Assembly (NCBI GenBank): GCA_015039365.1
Contig: WION01000081.1
Location: forward strand, 120,282 to 184,281
DNA: 64,000 nucleotides
Direction: 5' to 3'
Source: Amanita rubescens
Lineage: Eukaryota > Basidiomycota > Agaricomycetes > Agaricales > Amanitaceae
Below, in pieces: positions 11,201-21,806 of the stretch (positions within the stretch are counted from its first letter, which is position 1; each line of letters starts with the position of its first letter). The notes under the pieces are model-generated. The model was not told the DNA's origin and searched no databases. It saw nothing but the letters and a program-made list of their open reading frames with translations. The position numbers were made by a program, and so were the translations under genes.

Positions 11201-13668
11201 CAACAGAAGCCTGACAATTTCAGTACGACCTCTGTATGATGCAGCTTGCAATGCATTGCCATATTTTCCACCCTGTGCATTCACATCTGCCCCTTTATCC
11301 AACAGAAGCCTGACAATTTCAGCATGACCCCCATATGATCCAGTGTACAATGCATTGCCATATCTTCCATTCTGTGCATTCACATCTGCTCCTTTATCCA
11401 ATAGAAGCATGACAATTTCAGTACAACCATTGTGTGATGCAGCTTGCAATGCACTCCCATATTCTCCACCTTGGGCATTGACATTTGCTGCTTTTTCTAA
11501 TAAAAACATGACAATTTTAGCATGCCCTTGTAATGATGCCTGATATAATGCACTTCCATATTTTTCAACCTGTGCATTGACATCAGCACCTTCATTCACC
11601 AGAAGCTTGATCACTTCAAGATGACCTCCACATACTGCAGCCTGTAGTGCATTGCCAAAGTGTTCACCCTGTGTGTTCACATTTGCACCCTTGTCCAAAA
11701 GCATTTTGATAATATCGACATACCCATGATTTGCAGCAATTTGAATGATTCCACCATATGTAAGAATGAAATCATTCCCTTTGACCAAGTGACCCACAAT
11801 GTCCCCCAGTCCAAGTAATGCAGCATAGTGCAATGGTGAGATATGAGAGTAACTCCCTATGATTTCCCAAGCACCCTGATAAATCCCTACCCACTTTTTA
11901 AAACTGTCATTCCCTGACTGTAAAAACATTATTACAGTCTTCTGCAGAGTTTCATCCTTGCTGCTAAGCTTGTAGTGGTCTGGCCAAAGTTGTGCTGAGT
12001 ACTGCAGAAGTAGAAATTCATTTTTGTTTGTTTGCCACCCACTGTGCAGAAGATAACTTAAGCAGAAATGAGCAATGGAAGAATGACCTGCTTCCAAATC
12101 TGACAATCCAATTTTCCCTGGATTGTTAATCAAGTACTCCCTCACAGTTGCATGAGCCAATCTGACTGTGTTATAACTTGTCTTCATTATGAGGCTGGAA
12201 CACACTTGTAAAACATCATCAGGACTTGGCAATCCCAGCCTGGAATCAAATGTGCCATTAGAGGGATCAAATGTCACCACAATGGCTAGTTGCTCTTGTG
12301 TGAAAGACCTCATGCCCAATGCCAACCACAGTAGAATAACTTTTGCAGATGACATGGCCTTTTTATGAATCCTTTGAAGTATTTGATCATATGTGGTTTC
12401 AAGGTCTTTTGGAAGAGATTTCAATGTTTGTATAAGCACTATTTCACTTTGGCAGTGCTTCAGCTCTTCAACTTGGCATGCAACCCAGTGGAACCTGCTC
12501 AGTTTCTGTAAGTGCCTCTGGATAGTTGAAAATGTGATCAAACATACATTCCATTTGCACCACTAATAAGTGCATTCTTTATATCTTGTTGTACAATGTC
12601 ATTCCATCTCTTCAGCCTATGATCTTCTTTAACAACTGAACAAATATAGAATATAACATCTCTGTTAACCAATTTTACAGACAGACATATTTCAGCTGGG
12701 CTACACTCTCCCATAGAGGTGATGATGTGCTGCTCTCTTCTGCTGCTTACCAGAAGGTGAAAATGTGGCAATCGCCATTCATAAATGATCTTGACCACTT
12801 GGACAAATAACTGGTAATAATCATCACATTCATCCAGAGCATCAATGACAATGTAAGCTTGCTGGAAGAGTTGCAAAAGGTTCATAAGGAGACAAAGGAG
12901 TTCAGCCTTTGTTGGCTGTTCATGCTTGTCATAAAGCTTTTCCAATAGCAAAAAGTTCTTTGACTTTACTGTCAAACTTAGGATTAGAGAAGAAAGAAGA
13001 CTTCTGGATGTCTGCTTCATTTTGTCATTGATGTCAAAATAGAAATAGGCCAAACCCGTCCCAGGATGATCTTGAACAATGTCTTTGATGTCCTCAATGA
13101 TGGTGGAGCTGTTCTTCTCTTAGCTGGGCAGCACAAAGTGCCAAAAAGAATATTCACCAAATGAGAGTCTTCCCACAACCAGCTGCAAATCATTGAGTCT
13201 CTAGGAATAACCCCTTTAAAGATGTTGCTCACATATGCCATTGATCCACATGAAAGAGTTAGATTGTTCTTTCCAGGAAATATATCTCTTGTCATCTAGG
13301 AGCCACTGACAAGTGCCCTTGTGGTGCTTCTCTCTTGCAATGTTATGGTTGATTGATGGATCAGGTACAGCCAACCACTTTTTGAACTTTTCTGCAGTAA
13401 GAACTTTATATCAGGCTTTTTAATGCATCATGGAGGTTGGCAGCTAAATAACAAACCAAGAAGCTCTTCCTTATTTACTAGGTGTAACATTTGAGATATG
13501 AGTTTCAGTGACAAAAACTATCACATACCATTTGTGACTTGAATGGTATTCTGTGTCTAAGTCATATCAGTTGTCAGTGTGATGTGATTGGTATCAGACT
13601 GGATGACACACATAGTTACCATGAATTTCTTTGAAGGTACTATCCTTGAAGCTGATAGCATGATTCAT
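8291..13668 (-). CDS. NACHT-ankyrin NLR-like STAND ATPase (spliced, intact)
   Basis: This is a fungal NLR-type receptor of roughly 1,650-1,700 residues. Exon 1 (start 13668) encodes MNHAISFKDSTFKEIHG. A later exon carries the helical WLAVPDPSINHN...HHKGTCQWLLDD region that precedes NACHT in agaric proteins. Splicing out 13183-13232 creates the P-loop GISGCGKT; splicing out 13109-13157 and 12495-12547 keeps the frame. Walker B is YIVIDALDECDD, and the winged-helix region contains SLPKDLETTYDQIL. The C-terminus is an array of about 36 ankyrin repeats of 33 residues. Exons between 13400 and 13668 are only approximately placed. Such proteins bind NTP and oligomerise on ligand recognition; incompatibility or defence roles are known for relatives, and the ligand here is unknown. 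Confidence 0.88.
8300..11850 (-). repeat. Ankyrin repeat array, about 36 x 33 codons
   Basis: The 99-bp unit encodes variants of GNALQAASSEGHAEIVRLLL followed by DKGADVNAQGGKY. Conservation at the DNA level is unusually high: units 13 and 14, and units 29 and 30 (counting from the N-terminus), are almost the same in protein. Blocks such as units 18-20 and 21-23 resemble each other as higher-order repeats. Variation concentrates at a few positions (QAAS/YTAT, HNG/SEG/YKG, M/R), while the scaffold stays fixed. The first two or three units are degenerate, as is usual at array ends. Confidence 0.93.
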
Positions 13669-15125
13669 GTTATAAGGGTCGGTGGTTGTGGTAGTGCGAA
13701 ATCAAGATGGATGCGTCACGTGTCACAATTGCAGGTCACATTTCCACGATGCGGAAATCTCCGCACGACATCTGCATTTGCGACGAACTTTCACTCAAAC
13801 TTGTGTCACTACAACTCAATTCAAATGTGTTCTTGGCTGTCATTGAATGCATTTAGTGGATGTGTTGAACAGCTCAAGTTCCTCCATCTATGGCTATTAG
13901 ACATCACCATCATGGCACACGGGTACGTCCTCCAACTTGACGGCTCTATGGAGACGAATTGCTGCATATATTATGGCTAGTGCACGCGCACTCGTGATAT
14001 AATTTGACTCCGAGTGTTCTATCTCTTACAGATCGACCTCGCGATCTTTCTGGATCAATCTCCTAGAATACGCCTCTTCTCGCTCTGTTGCACAGCCTTC
14101 CCAAGTTCCTCTCCCGCATAAAATCAGCCTGTAGGTGAAGTGGATGGCAGGGAGTAATGTCGTGTCAAGTGACGTAGTGCCTTGGTGATGGAAGAGGCGG
14201 GGGACTGGGCTAGGATGTTCGTGTGGGCGAAGTTTCGTTTTCGAATTGGGTGATCGAGACTCGATGGGGCAGTCAGCTAGTACATGGGAACATGGCGCCT
14301 GCCAGACGGGCCACACTCAATTGACGCAATGGCCAGATTAATGGTAACGTACATAACTGGAATTACGAGTCATGAAATGGACGAGATAGTAGACGTTCGA
14401 TGCATAGATAATTGAATTGAGTAGTACGGGCCGCGATGTTCGGAATCTAAACACGAGATACCACGCGCGGCCAGGATAACAAGCTTGTTTTCCACCGTCC
14501 AACCGCCTGCATCACCTCCGCCAGCATCGCCAATGTAACAGAGGAAAGAGGGGTGCACACCTACTCCAATTAATAGGAACTCTCATCTTCATCTCACCTT
14601 CACCTAAGCACTCTGCTCTCTCCTCAACTGGACTCGGCCCACGAAAAAGTTCCACAGCCGCAACCGCAGACTCAACTGCAATTGCCAAAGCACAAGCTAA
14701 GACCATCGTGGGGTAGTATATGGTCCCAGCTTCCTGGGGATTCTTTCAGCACTCCTGCCATCATTATATCTCCCAACCTCATCCACCGCCAGATGCAGTC
14801 CAAGCGTTGGATATCCGTACGCCGCCTCCGTCTCCACCACCATTGCCGTCTGCCACGTTGCCTTTCGTCGGTGACGAAGACATGGCAGGTACCGAAGCAA
14901 AGGAGAAAGTAGCAGCAGTAATGGTTAAAGAGGAACAGCACGAAGAAAGTGGAAACGAGACCGAGAGCGAAAACGGCTGCTGCGGCAACAGACTCGTCGA
15001 CCGTTCCTTCTTCAGCTACTTCTATTATAGACAATTCGACGTCTTCTACAGTGCCTAGGTCCCCGGCAACGTCTAGTACTTCTGTCTATCTGCCCGCCGT
15101 GGTTGGTAATGGTACTATGATACTT
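13366..15125. repeat. Second copy of the 3726-6035 segment (tandem duplication)
   Basis: From about 13366 the sequence runs parallel to 3726 onward: NLR first exons, shared intergenic region, then the 5' coding part of the deubiquitinase. Similarity ends near 15120, opposite about 6035 in copy 1. With the NLR body at 8291-13365 this gives the order NLR5'-USP-NLR-USP5', as expected from a tandem duplication with a unit of about 9.6 kb. Small indels and substitutions throughout show that it is not very recent. Confidence 0.85.
14580..15125 (+). pseudogene. Truncated 5' fragment of the Ubp3-like gene (copy 2)
   Basis: The fragment matches the N-terminal low-complexity coding region of the deubiquitinase at 5484-6035, including the stretch encoding DIRTPPPSPPPLPS (near 14810) and the following Glu/Lys-rich segment. 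It contains frame-changing indels. It ends before the catalytic region: no Cys box, QQ box or His box follows, and unrelated sequence begins near 15125. Confidence 0.8.
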
Positions 15126-15588
15126 TGATAGGGCGCCGTAAACCGTTGTTATTGTTCCCACCTCGCCTAACTCTTAGCCGTCATCGCTCATTCGCACATC
15201 CTATCCGTCCTCGTCATGAAGCTGGTGAGAGTTCCTTATACAGTTGAATTTGTCTACCTCGACTTCTACTATTCAACAATTGGAACGAAAATTGTCCTCA
15301 ACATACTTGACAGATATCACGTATTAGAGAACGACCGATCAACGTATTATCTTTTTCGCGCGGTGAAACATTCTGTAACACAGAACGAGGATGAACTGCT
15401 TACTTAGCTCAAGTAAGTATACTAGGCTCGTACACAATACGGCTCGCTAAGTTGCGTAAAAACGGATTCTGAGACCCGCTACAGAACCTAGTCCACGATT
15501 TGCAAACCCAAGTTTCATCGACCACGAGCGTAAGTGAATCCGGAAGTTGCGCAATGACCGACAATAACGTTTCCTGTTGAAATCATCT
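15126..15588. other. Intergenic, no gene recognised
   Basis: This lies between the end of the duplicated segment and the F-box gene. One ORF of 63 codons (15216-15407) was considered, but it has no recognisable motif and no homologue in the window. Confidence 0.4.
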
Positions 15589-17042
15589 TTAGCATGTGTA
15601 AGAATCTACACTACGGTCCAAACCTACCGCCGCCTGCTTGACGATACTACTACATTCAGATTGATGAATAGCCAGCTGCTTAAGATTTGTGCATTGAAGA
15701 AATGCCAGCTCGTTTTCCGTTTGATCGCATAAAATGTGAAAGGAAACGCCAAGGTGTGTTAAGGTTTTGGAGTGCCGAGACAGGATTCTTAGTATGGTAG
15801 AACCGAATGGGTCGTGGCGGGGACAGAATATCGTTAGGCTGATAATTTCAGGATGATGGTCGAGATATTCAATTGTATGCTGGTCTATTTCCTTTAACGT
15901 TATGGTCGGGGGAAATACGCCTTGTCTCAGCAGCTCGTTCAAAACACGAGGGTCTGCGAGATCGATGGATGTCAAAGAGCGGATATGAGGTGCAAGAGCT
16001 GCCAAGTTGCGAAAAGAATGAGAAAGGCAAACGTGCTCCAGCTTTAAGGGGTAATCGGCAGGTACGTATGCAAGCATTTGCGCAAGATCAATGTTTTTGC
16101 CAAGGTCCGCCTGAGAATGTGTCACTTCTAGATGCGTTAAGTTGGAATTTTCCGCAATGATCTTCCCCACTTCATTAATTCTGGGAAGGCCAAAGTTGCG
16201 GTCCGAAGGCGTGTATAACCAGTTTGGTTGGGGAAAATCGTGACGAAATCTGAACCCAAGCTTGCGCAAATTGTGCAGCTTGGAGAAGCACTTGACGAGG
16301 TGGTTGAACTCCTCCAAGGCTTCGTCCATACCAAGGAAAAGTTCGCTGAGCCGAGGCAATTGTCGGAGTATTTTAGCTGTGCGAGAGATTATCCACTTCG
16401 GATCATTGAGATCCACGTTCCATCTAAGAAACAATCAGCCAATTTTCTGATGAAATATAACGCACAGCGTACACAATACAGGAAAGATTGGGCAAGTTGA
16501 ACTTGAGCTTGCGCGGCCAAGGCACATAAAGCCTGAGTTTCGCAAAAGTACACAGGGCTTCATTAAGCGCCCTTCTGGACAGTGCCCCCGGGAACATGAT
16601 GGGGATGACGATATAGATATAAATGAGGCTCGCGGCATTCAGAAATATGTAGTCAATGAAGTGTACTTCACGAAAGGGTACGATAACACTCCCTCCATTA
16701 CTAAGCCAGAACCAAGACCGAATGAAAAGCGTCGTCGTCACATTCAATTGTTCGTTCGGTTTTGAAGACAAGAGAGTCAGGAGTTGACGCACATTGGGCC
16801 ACGATTCTCTACTACCGAATGGTTTGATACGGGAAGAATACACCCTGGGCTTAACAATTGCGTCGAACCGTCTGCAGACAAGGCGGAGAGCTTTAATTTC
16901 ATCAAAAGTCGTGCGTAAATCCTTTATGAACTACGAGAATATGAATGATCAATCAAATGCCGTGGCTACAGAACACTAGCACGCATACCTCGGTAACGAT
17001 GCATTGATGTATCTCGACTGGAAGGTCCATGAAGGTGAGCAT
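15589..17042 (-). CDS. F-box / leucine-rich-type protein (three exons)
   Basis: Three exons (17042-16989, 16930-16473, 16423-15589) separated by GT-AG introns of 58 and 49 nt give an uninterrupted 448-residue frame. The N-terminus MLTFMDLPVEIHQCIVTE followed by LRLVCRRFDAIVKPRVYSS has the L-P-x-E-[IL] and R-x-V-C-[RK]-x-[FW] signature of a fungal F-box. The rest shows irregular LRR-like segments (LTHLEVTHS, LTSIDLADP, LKQLAIHQS). F-box proteins are substrate adaptors of SCF ubiquitin ligases, recruited through Skp1. Basidiomycetes have large expansions of such rapidly evolving F-box genes. The substrate cannot be read from sequence. The ATG was chosen because it begins the F-box and the frame works. 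Confidence 0.8.
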
Positions 17043-17559
17043 GCGTTGCTCATGTACAGCCGGGCCCACGGCGATGGCATTGCGTTTTTTGCCAGGGAAT
17101 CTGAATTTCATGGAGATAACGAAGAAGTTCTCGACTTGAAGGATGTTGAAACGCTGGGAAAAAGCTGTGCGTTGAAATTCGGATGCAATAACTGATCGCT
17201 GACGCAATTCGAGCTTCGTTGAAAATTGATTGGATGCTAGTGCTAGTATCTGATTGGTGACAGGAGCCTTTTGGTTGTAGTTGGCATCCACACTTTGGCC
17301 GCTCAGCGCAATAGCGGTTCGGAGCTCGCCTTGACTTGCCTCGCACAATCGAATTCGGATAGTGAAAGCATTTCGTGCAGTGGGTATCTTATGTTGTACG
17401 TCAGGAACGTTGTGAGCGTATATAAACGTAGTGCGGGCAGATCCGGAGGTTCCCGGCGCCATGGCTTGCTTGCAGCTTGAGTACTCGCGTGTACGCTTCA
17501 TCGTTCAACTCATCCGCACTGTGCAGCCGGCACCGCCGCGAGCATCCTCGTGACCCTCC

Positions 17560-19130
17560 CTTCTCCATCACTGGCATCGGACCCCCTTCCCCCGTCGTCC
17601 GACGAACGGGCCTTCTAATACTCCCAATTGCCAGCCCGGGATGTCGATCTGCAGGTATTGCTGGACGTGAGCGCGACGCCTCCGATCGATCCTCAGTGAC
17701 GCGTTGATCATTGACGACGACGAAGTGTTCTAGCACGTAACTCAGACGGTGAAAAGGAAGGGAGGTAAAGCTGCTAGCTGGGTCCTTCTTCAGCTACCTT
17801 CACCGCAACCACAACAACCGTATCGACCATCACGTCGCTTTCTTCTGCAACAGCACCCCATCAGGGGAGCCCCTTCAAACCCTCCAAACCCTCACCCACC
17901 TCAGGGCGGAACATCTTTTCACGTGGGGTGCCCATCCTGCGCCGTCTTTCAGTCATGGACCCACAATTGGTGGCCGTCCTCACAAAGGCTGGTCTGTTGC
18001 TCATTCAAGGGGCGGGCAAACGCGACACTGCACTACAGCAACTACAATAATCTCACCCTCACATCGTGTTCCTCATCCACGTGTCCTTCCTCCTCTTTTC
18101 ACGGTACTCCAGTGCTCGAGCCCCGAGTCGCAGTTTAAATACGGGTCCACTCTCAAACACAAAAGCGCAGGCAAAAATCGTCGTGAACCATACGGTTCTC
18201 GTCAGACAGGCCTTCTAATATTCCTGCAATCATTACACCCCGCCAAGCACATCCGCCACTGGAAGTGCGTACTCCACCCTCGTGTAATCCGCCGGAGCTG
18301 TCTGTGACGTTGCCCGTCTTTGATGTCGGCGGCGAGGAAGGGCTGGCCCCGCAGGGAAAACCAATGCACCCCCAAGATCAAAATCCCTGCTGGATAACAC
18401 CCTACCCTGATCTCTGGCCCGCTGCTTCTACAACGGATCTGAACCAGGATGAGCAGCGGTTACATCGTCTGCGGCCAACGTCGAGACGGTTTGAGGGGGG
18501 AGAAACGGGATTCGGGAAGAGAGATGATTCCAATAGTTGGACGAGTAGGAACCATTTGAGGGATGCACCCCTTTCCGATGGGTGTTTTGCAACGCTTTCT
18601 TGAATCTTTCTGCATTCATCTCCCGTTCTTCCGCCACCTGGCCATTACGTCCTGTACGACATCGCTCCGTCCCTTTCTAAGCACCCCCTCTACAATTTGG
18701 CCACATAGTCGTCACAACATCATCCTCAAAGTTTCATCGCCTGGGTCAGATTTGTACAGCTTCATACCCGTGCCAAAACGCTCGTAAAACGGACTAGTAT
18801 GCGCAGGGAGCGGTGCTTTCACTTTGAACATCACAAAAGAGCCTTGAGGGTTCGTGACCGAGAAGTGTATGCGGATGAAGGATTTTGGGTGTATGGTTAG
18901 GATGAGCCTGTTTGGTGAGCTTGGTGCACCTGTTGCCCAGAAACGAATAGAAGACGAAAGGATATTCGGTGAGTCGGTCGTTTTCAGCAAAGGGAAATAG
19001 AAGGTCGGCTGATTTATTTCTTCATTCAGCAAGTACCGAAATGCGGTCTCTACCTCGTCTCATCCACCGCCGCTGTCTGTCATGTTTCCCATCATCACGA
19101 TGACGAAGGCGTGGCATGAACAAATCACGA
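17560..19130 (+). pseudogene. Cluster of decayed fragments of the Ubp3-like 5' coding region
   Basis: Three patches resemble the 5580-5800 coding stretch of the deubiquitinase: one near 17590-17640, the clearest at about 18150-18360 (covering the counterpart of DIRTPPPSPPPLPS and TLPV), and a weaker one near 19040-19110. They are interrupted by unrelated sequence and carry stops and frame changes. A Thr/Ser-rich stretch near 17780-17850 also recalls the gene's low-complexity region. No catalytic domain is present. Order and divergence suggest fragments older than the copy at 14.6 kb. Confidence 0.55.
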
Positions 19131-20480
19131 TGCTGACGGGGAAGAAGGAAATGAAAGCGAGGGCAAGGGCGAAGGTCATCAACTATCCCATCATCAGTTA
19201 CCTCTTTCTTGGCCAACCTCTTCAAGGCGTATGCTTCGATCACCAGCATCGCCTACTACCTCCGTGGCTTTGTACCCATATCAATCATGGCCGGGACCCA
19301 CTTTGTGTACAATCCTTGCATTTCATGTACGTTACTGTATTATATCCATTCTCGGTGCAACTGCTCTGCCCAAGCCATGACGAAATACGTGATGCCAACC
19401 GGTAAAGTGACACACTCGATGTTGACTTCTTTCCAACCCCACCACCTCCCTCCCCGTTTCCTCTCCCGCCTTGACTGCGACGCTGGCCACGTGCGAGGCG
19501 CGTCTTGGTGGAGGAATGTTTTGAGTGTTTGGGTGATTTGAGGGCTGCGGGGAAGGGAAGGAATCAGCAGATGTTTCTTGCAGTGGAGGCCGATTCACGC
19601 TGCCATAAACCGCTCCAAAAAGAAGCATGCCCTGCTGGTTGCTGCGCGTATTCCCGCCAGCGACCTGCTCGTCGCAGTCTAAAGGATGCGTATATAGTTA
19701 GTAGATAACAAAATGGGAGAAGCTGTAGACGCACGTGCGGGTGAGAACCAGGCGATGAACAGAGAACAGGCTACACGTGGTAGTAAATTGTCTATGGCGG
19801 GAGAAACAGTGGAAAAAAATGCAAGTCGAGGGCATTTATGTAAAATGGGCGGCTCAAGAGCAGGAAAGAACGAAGGACTGTCCCGGAAGCGCAATGGACG
19901 CGAGACGGCGAAAAGTGTAGGGGTGGCTAAGATAAAGTACATGAGTGAGCAGCTGAAGCAGAGAGACAGTAACGGCAAATGTGGACTTACGACCTGAAGT
20001 GCTCAACGAACCTCTGAGCTTGTTCTCCACATCCATCCAACAGCTATACATCTCCGACTTGAACCCGCTCACACTCAACCCTTGACCATAATCGCTTTCA
20101 AGACCAACTGAGGGGACGTCCGTCGCCGATGTTGAAGACGGCAAATGGAAGTGTCACAATGCCGTGACACGGCATCGCTCACACCCGCTACATGCCGAAA
20201 TCCCGAGTATCCACGAAGCGCGACAGTGCCAAGGCTCTAACTTGCCCACAGAAGCACCTCCAACTTATTTCATATGTGATTTGTTTGTTGATTAGAGGTT
20301 TTGTATCTACATTCCGCTGGACCGAAGACCTTTTCCACGAAGTTCCATGTGACATGTTACATCACTTCCTTTCTTCTCGACTGCTACATAGCCACATCAT
20401 TCATCACAGCATCAGGTAACCTCATTTTGGTCTATTCCAAGCATAATTCTCATATGATTCTTTCATTGAGTTTGATTGCC
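19131..20480. other. No gene confidently recognised
   Basis: Both strands hold ORFs of up to about 100 codons. A minus-strand frame at 20144-19998 (containing KSEMYSCWMDVENKLRGSL) ends at a possible GTAAGT splice donor and may be an exon of an unrecognised gene, but I could not extend it. Confidence 0.35.
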
Positions 20481-21806
20481 ATGTCAGCAGATCCACCTCA
20501 GGTATTGAATACCAGTATCCTTTCTGGATACCAGAATGTTGTTGTTATGGATGGCCAATTCATAGAGGCATTACATTTTAGCATTTTTTCACCTGGATCT
20601 TGTCAATAATGAAGACTCATAGATCAACTACTATCTTCCAGACCCTTCTAACATTGATCTACCTCCTCTACCTCCTATTAAACATTCTAGTACTTTCTTT
20701 ACAGGCCAAGATAAGTACTTGCAAAAGCTGAAGGATTATTTTACCTCCCAACAAGGACAAAGGAAAATAATCTTATTGCATGGTTTAGGTGGCATTGGCA
20801 AGACTCAGATTTGCCTTAAATTCATTGAAGAAAATCCTGATTTGTGAGTATTTTATGTATACATTAGTATAGTAATCCAAAATAACTGACATATTCAAGG
20901 TTCTCTGACATATTCTGGATTGATGCTTCTTCAGAGAAAACTGTTGAAATTGTACTCACACAAATATCTTCAACCAACAGTACTTCGCCAGATGGTAGAC
21001 CCTCAGCCAGGTCTGCTCTTGATTGGATTTCTCAAAGGCCCAACTTTTTGATGGTGTATGATGGAGTAGATGAACATTACTCAGTAATTGGGAACTTCCT
21101 CCCACCAGGAAATGGAGGAAACATTATAATCACAAGTAGGAATATTGGGTTGAAGAGGTCCGCATTGAAGTCAATGGAGATTCATGGGATGGAAGATGAA
21201 GATTCTATTTCCTTGCTTTTGAAGTCAGCCATGCTTGATGACACAGATGATGATATCTATGATCTGGCCCAGCAGCTTGTGTCACAATTGGATGGAATCC
21301 CTCTTGCCATTGACCAAGCAGGAGCATATATGCATTCCTGTGGTTGTGGCATTAATGGTTATTTGGAATTGTACACAAGATACAAGGACAAGTTAATGCA
21401 GGATACTCCAGGATTTGAGGGTGCCACAGATTATGGGACATCAACATATGGGACATGGAACATCTCCTTGAAAAAAATGGAGGAGATGGCTGCAAAGGAT
21501 AGTCCACAGGGATCTGTTGAAGCACAAAATGCCATCAAGCTCTTGAGGATCTTTGCTTTCATAAATCATGCCAATATACCACAAGAATTATTCAAAAATG
21601 CTGCTGAGAACTACATGAGAAGAAATATTGGTGTGCATTTTTCATCATCATTGAGTTTGTTGAATGATGAAACTATGTTCATGGGAAAACATGGGGAGTG
21701 GGACAAATTACAGTTTCTACATGGCATCCAGGTTTTACTCTCATTCTCCTTTGTCAGGAGTCATAATCCATCAGGAAAATGGTTGAAAATGGATAAGGGT
21801 ATATAA
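20481..21806 (+). CDS. NB-ARC-type STAND ATPase, NLR-like, lacking a C-terminal repeat domain
   Basis: The core begins with IKHSSTFFTGQDKYLQKLKD, the usual lead-in to fungal NB-ARC domains. It continues with Walker A LLHGLGGIGKTQICLKF (near 20780), an intron at 20844-20899, Walker B NFLMVYDGVDE, the sensor GGNIIITSRN and the GxP motif DGIPLAIDQAGAY. A winged-helix-like region follows. The frame ends at 21806 soon after SFSFVRSHNPSGKW, where relatives usually continue into TPR or other repeats, so it is probably truncated. The first exon (ATG 20481, SADPPQVLNTSILSG) and its junction with the core are uncertain. The gene looks more AT-rich than its neighbours. Confidence 0.75.

Noticed and set aside
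8361..11543. Many plus-strand ORFs of 60-90 codons repeating SNRSLTISACPS-like peptides
   Set aside because: They are the antisense of the ankyrin-coding repeats; the periodicity is imposed by the 99-bp unit.
18712..19032. Minus-strand ORF with TNPQGSFVMFKVKAPLP, faintly like an MSP/VAP domain
   Set aside because: Similarity stops after about 17 residues, and the flanking frame has no further VAP features or proper start.
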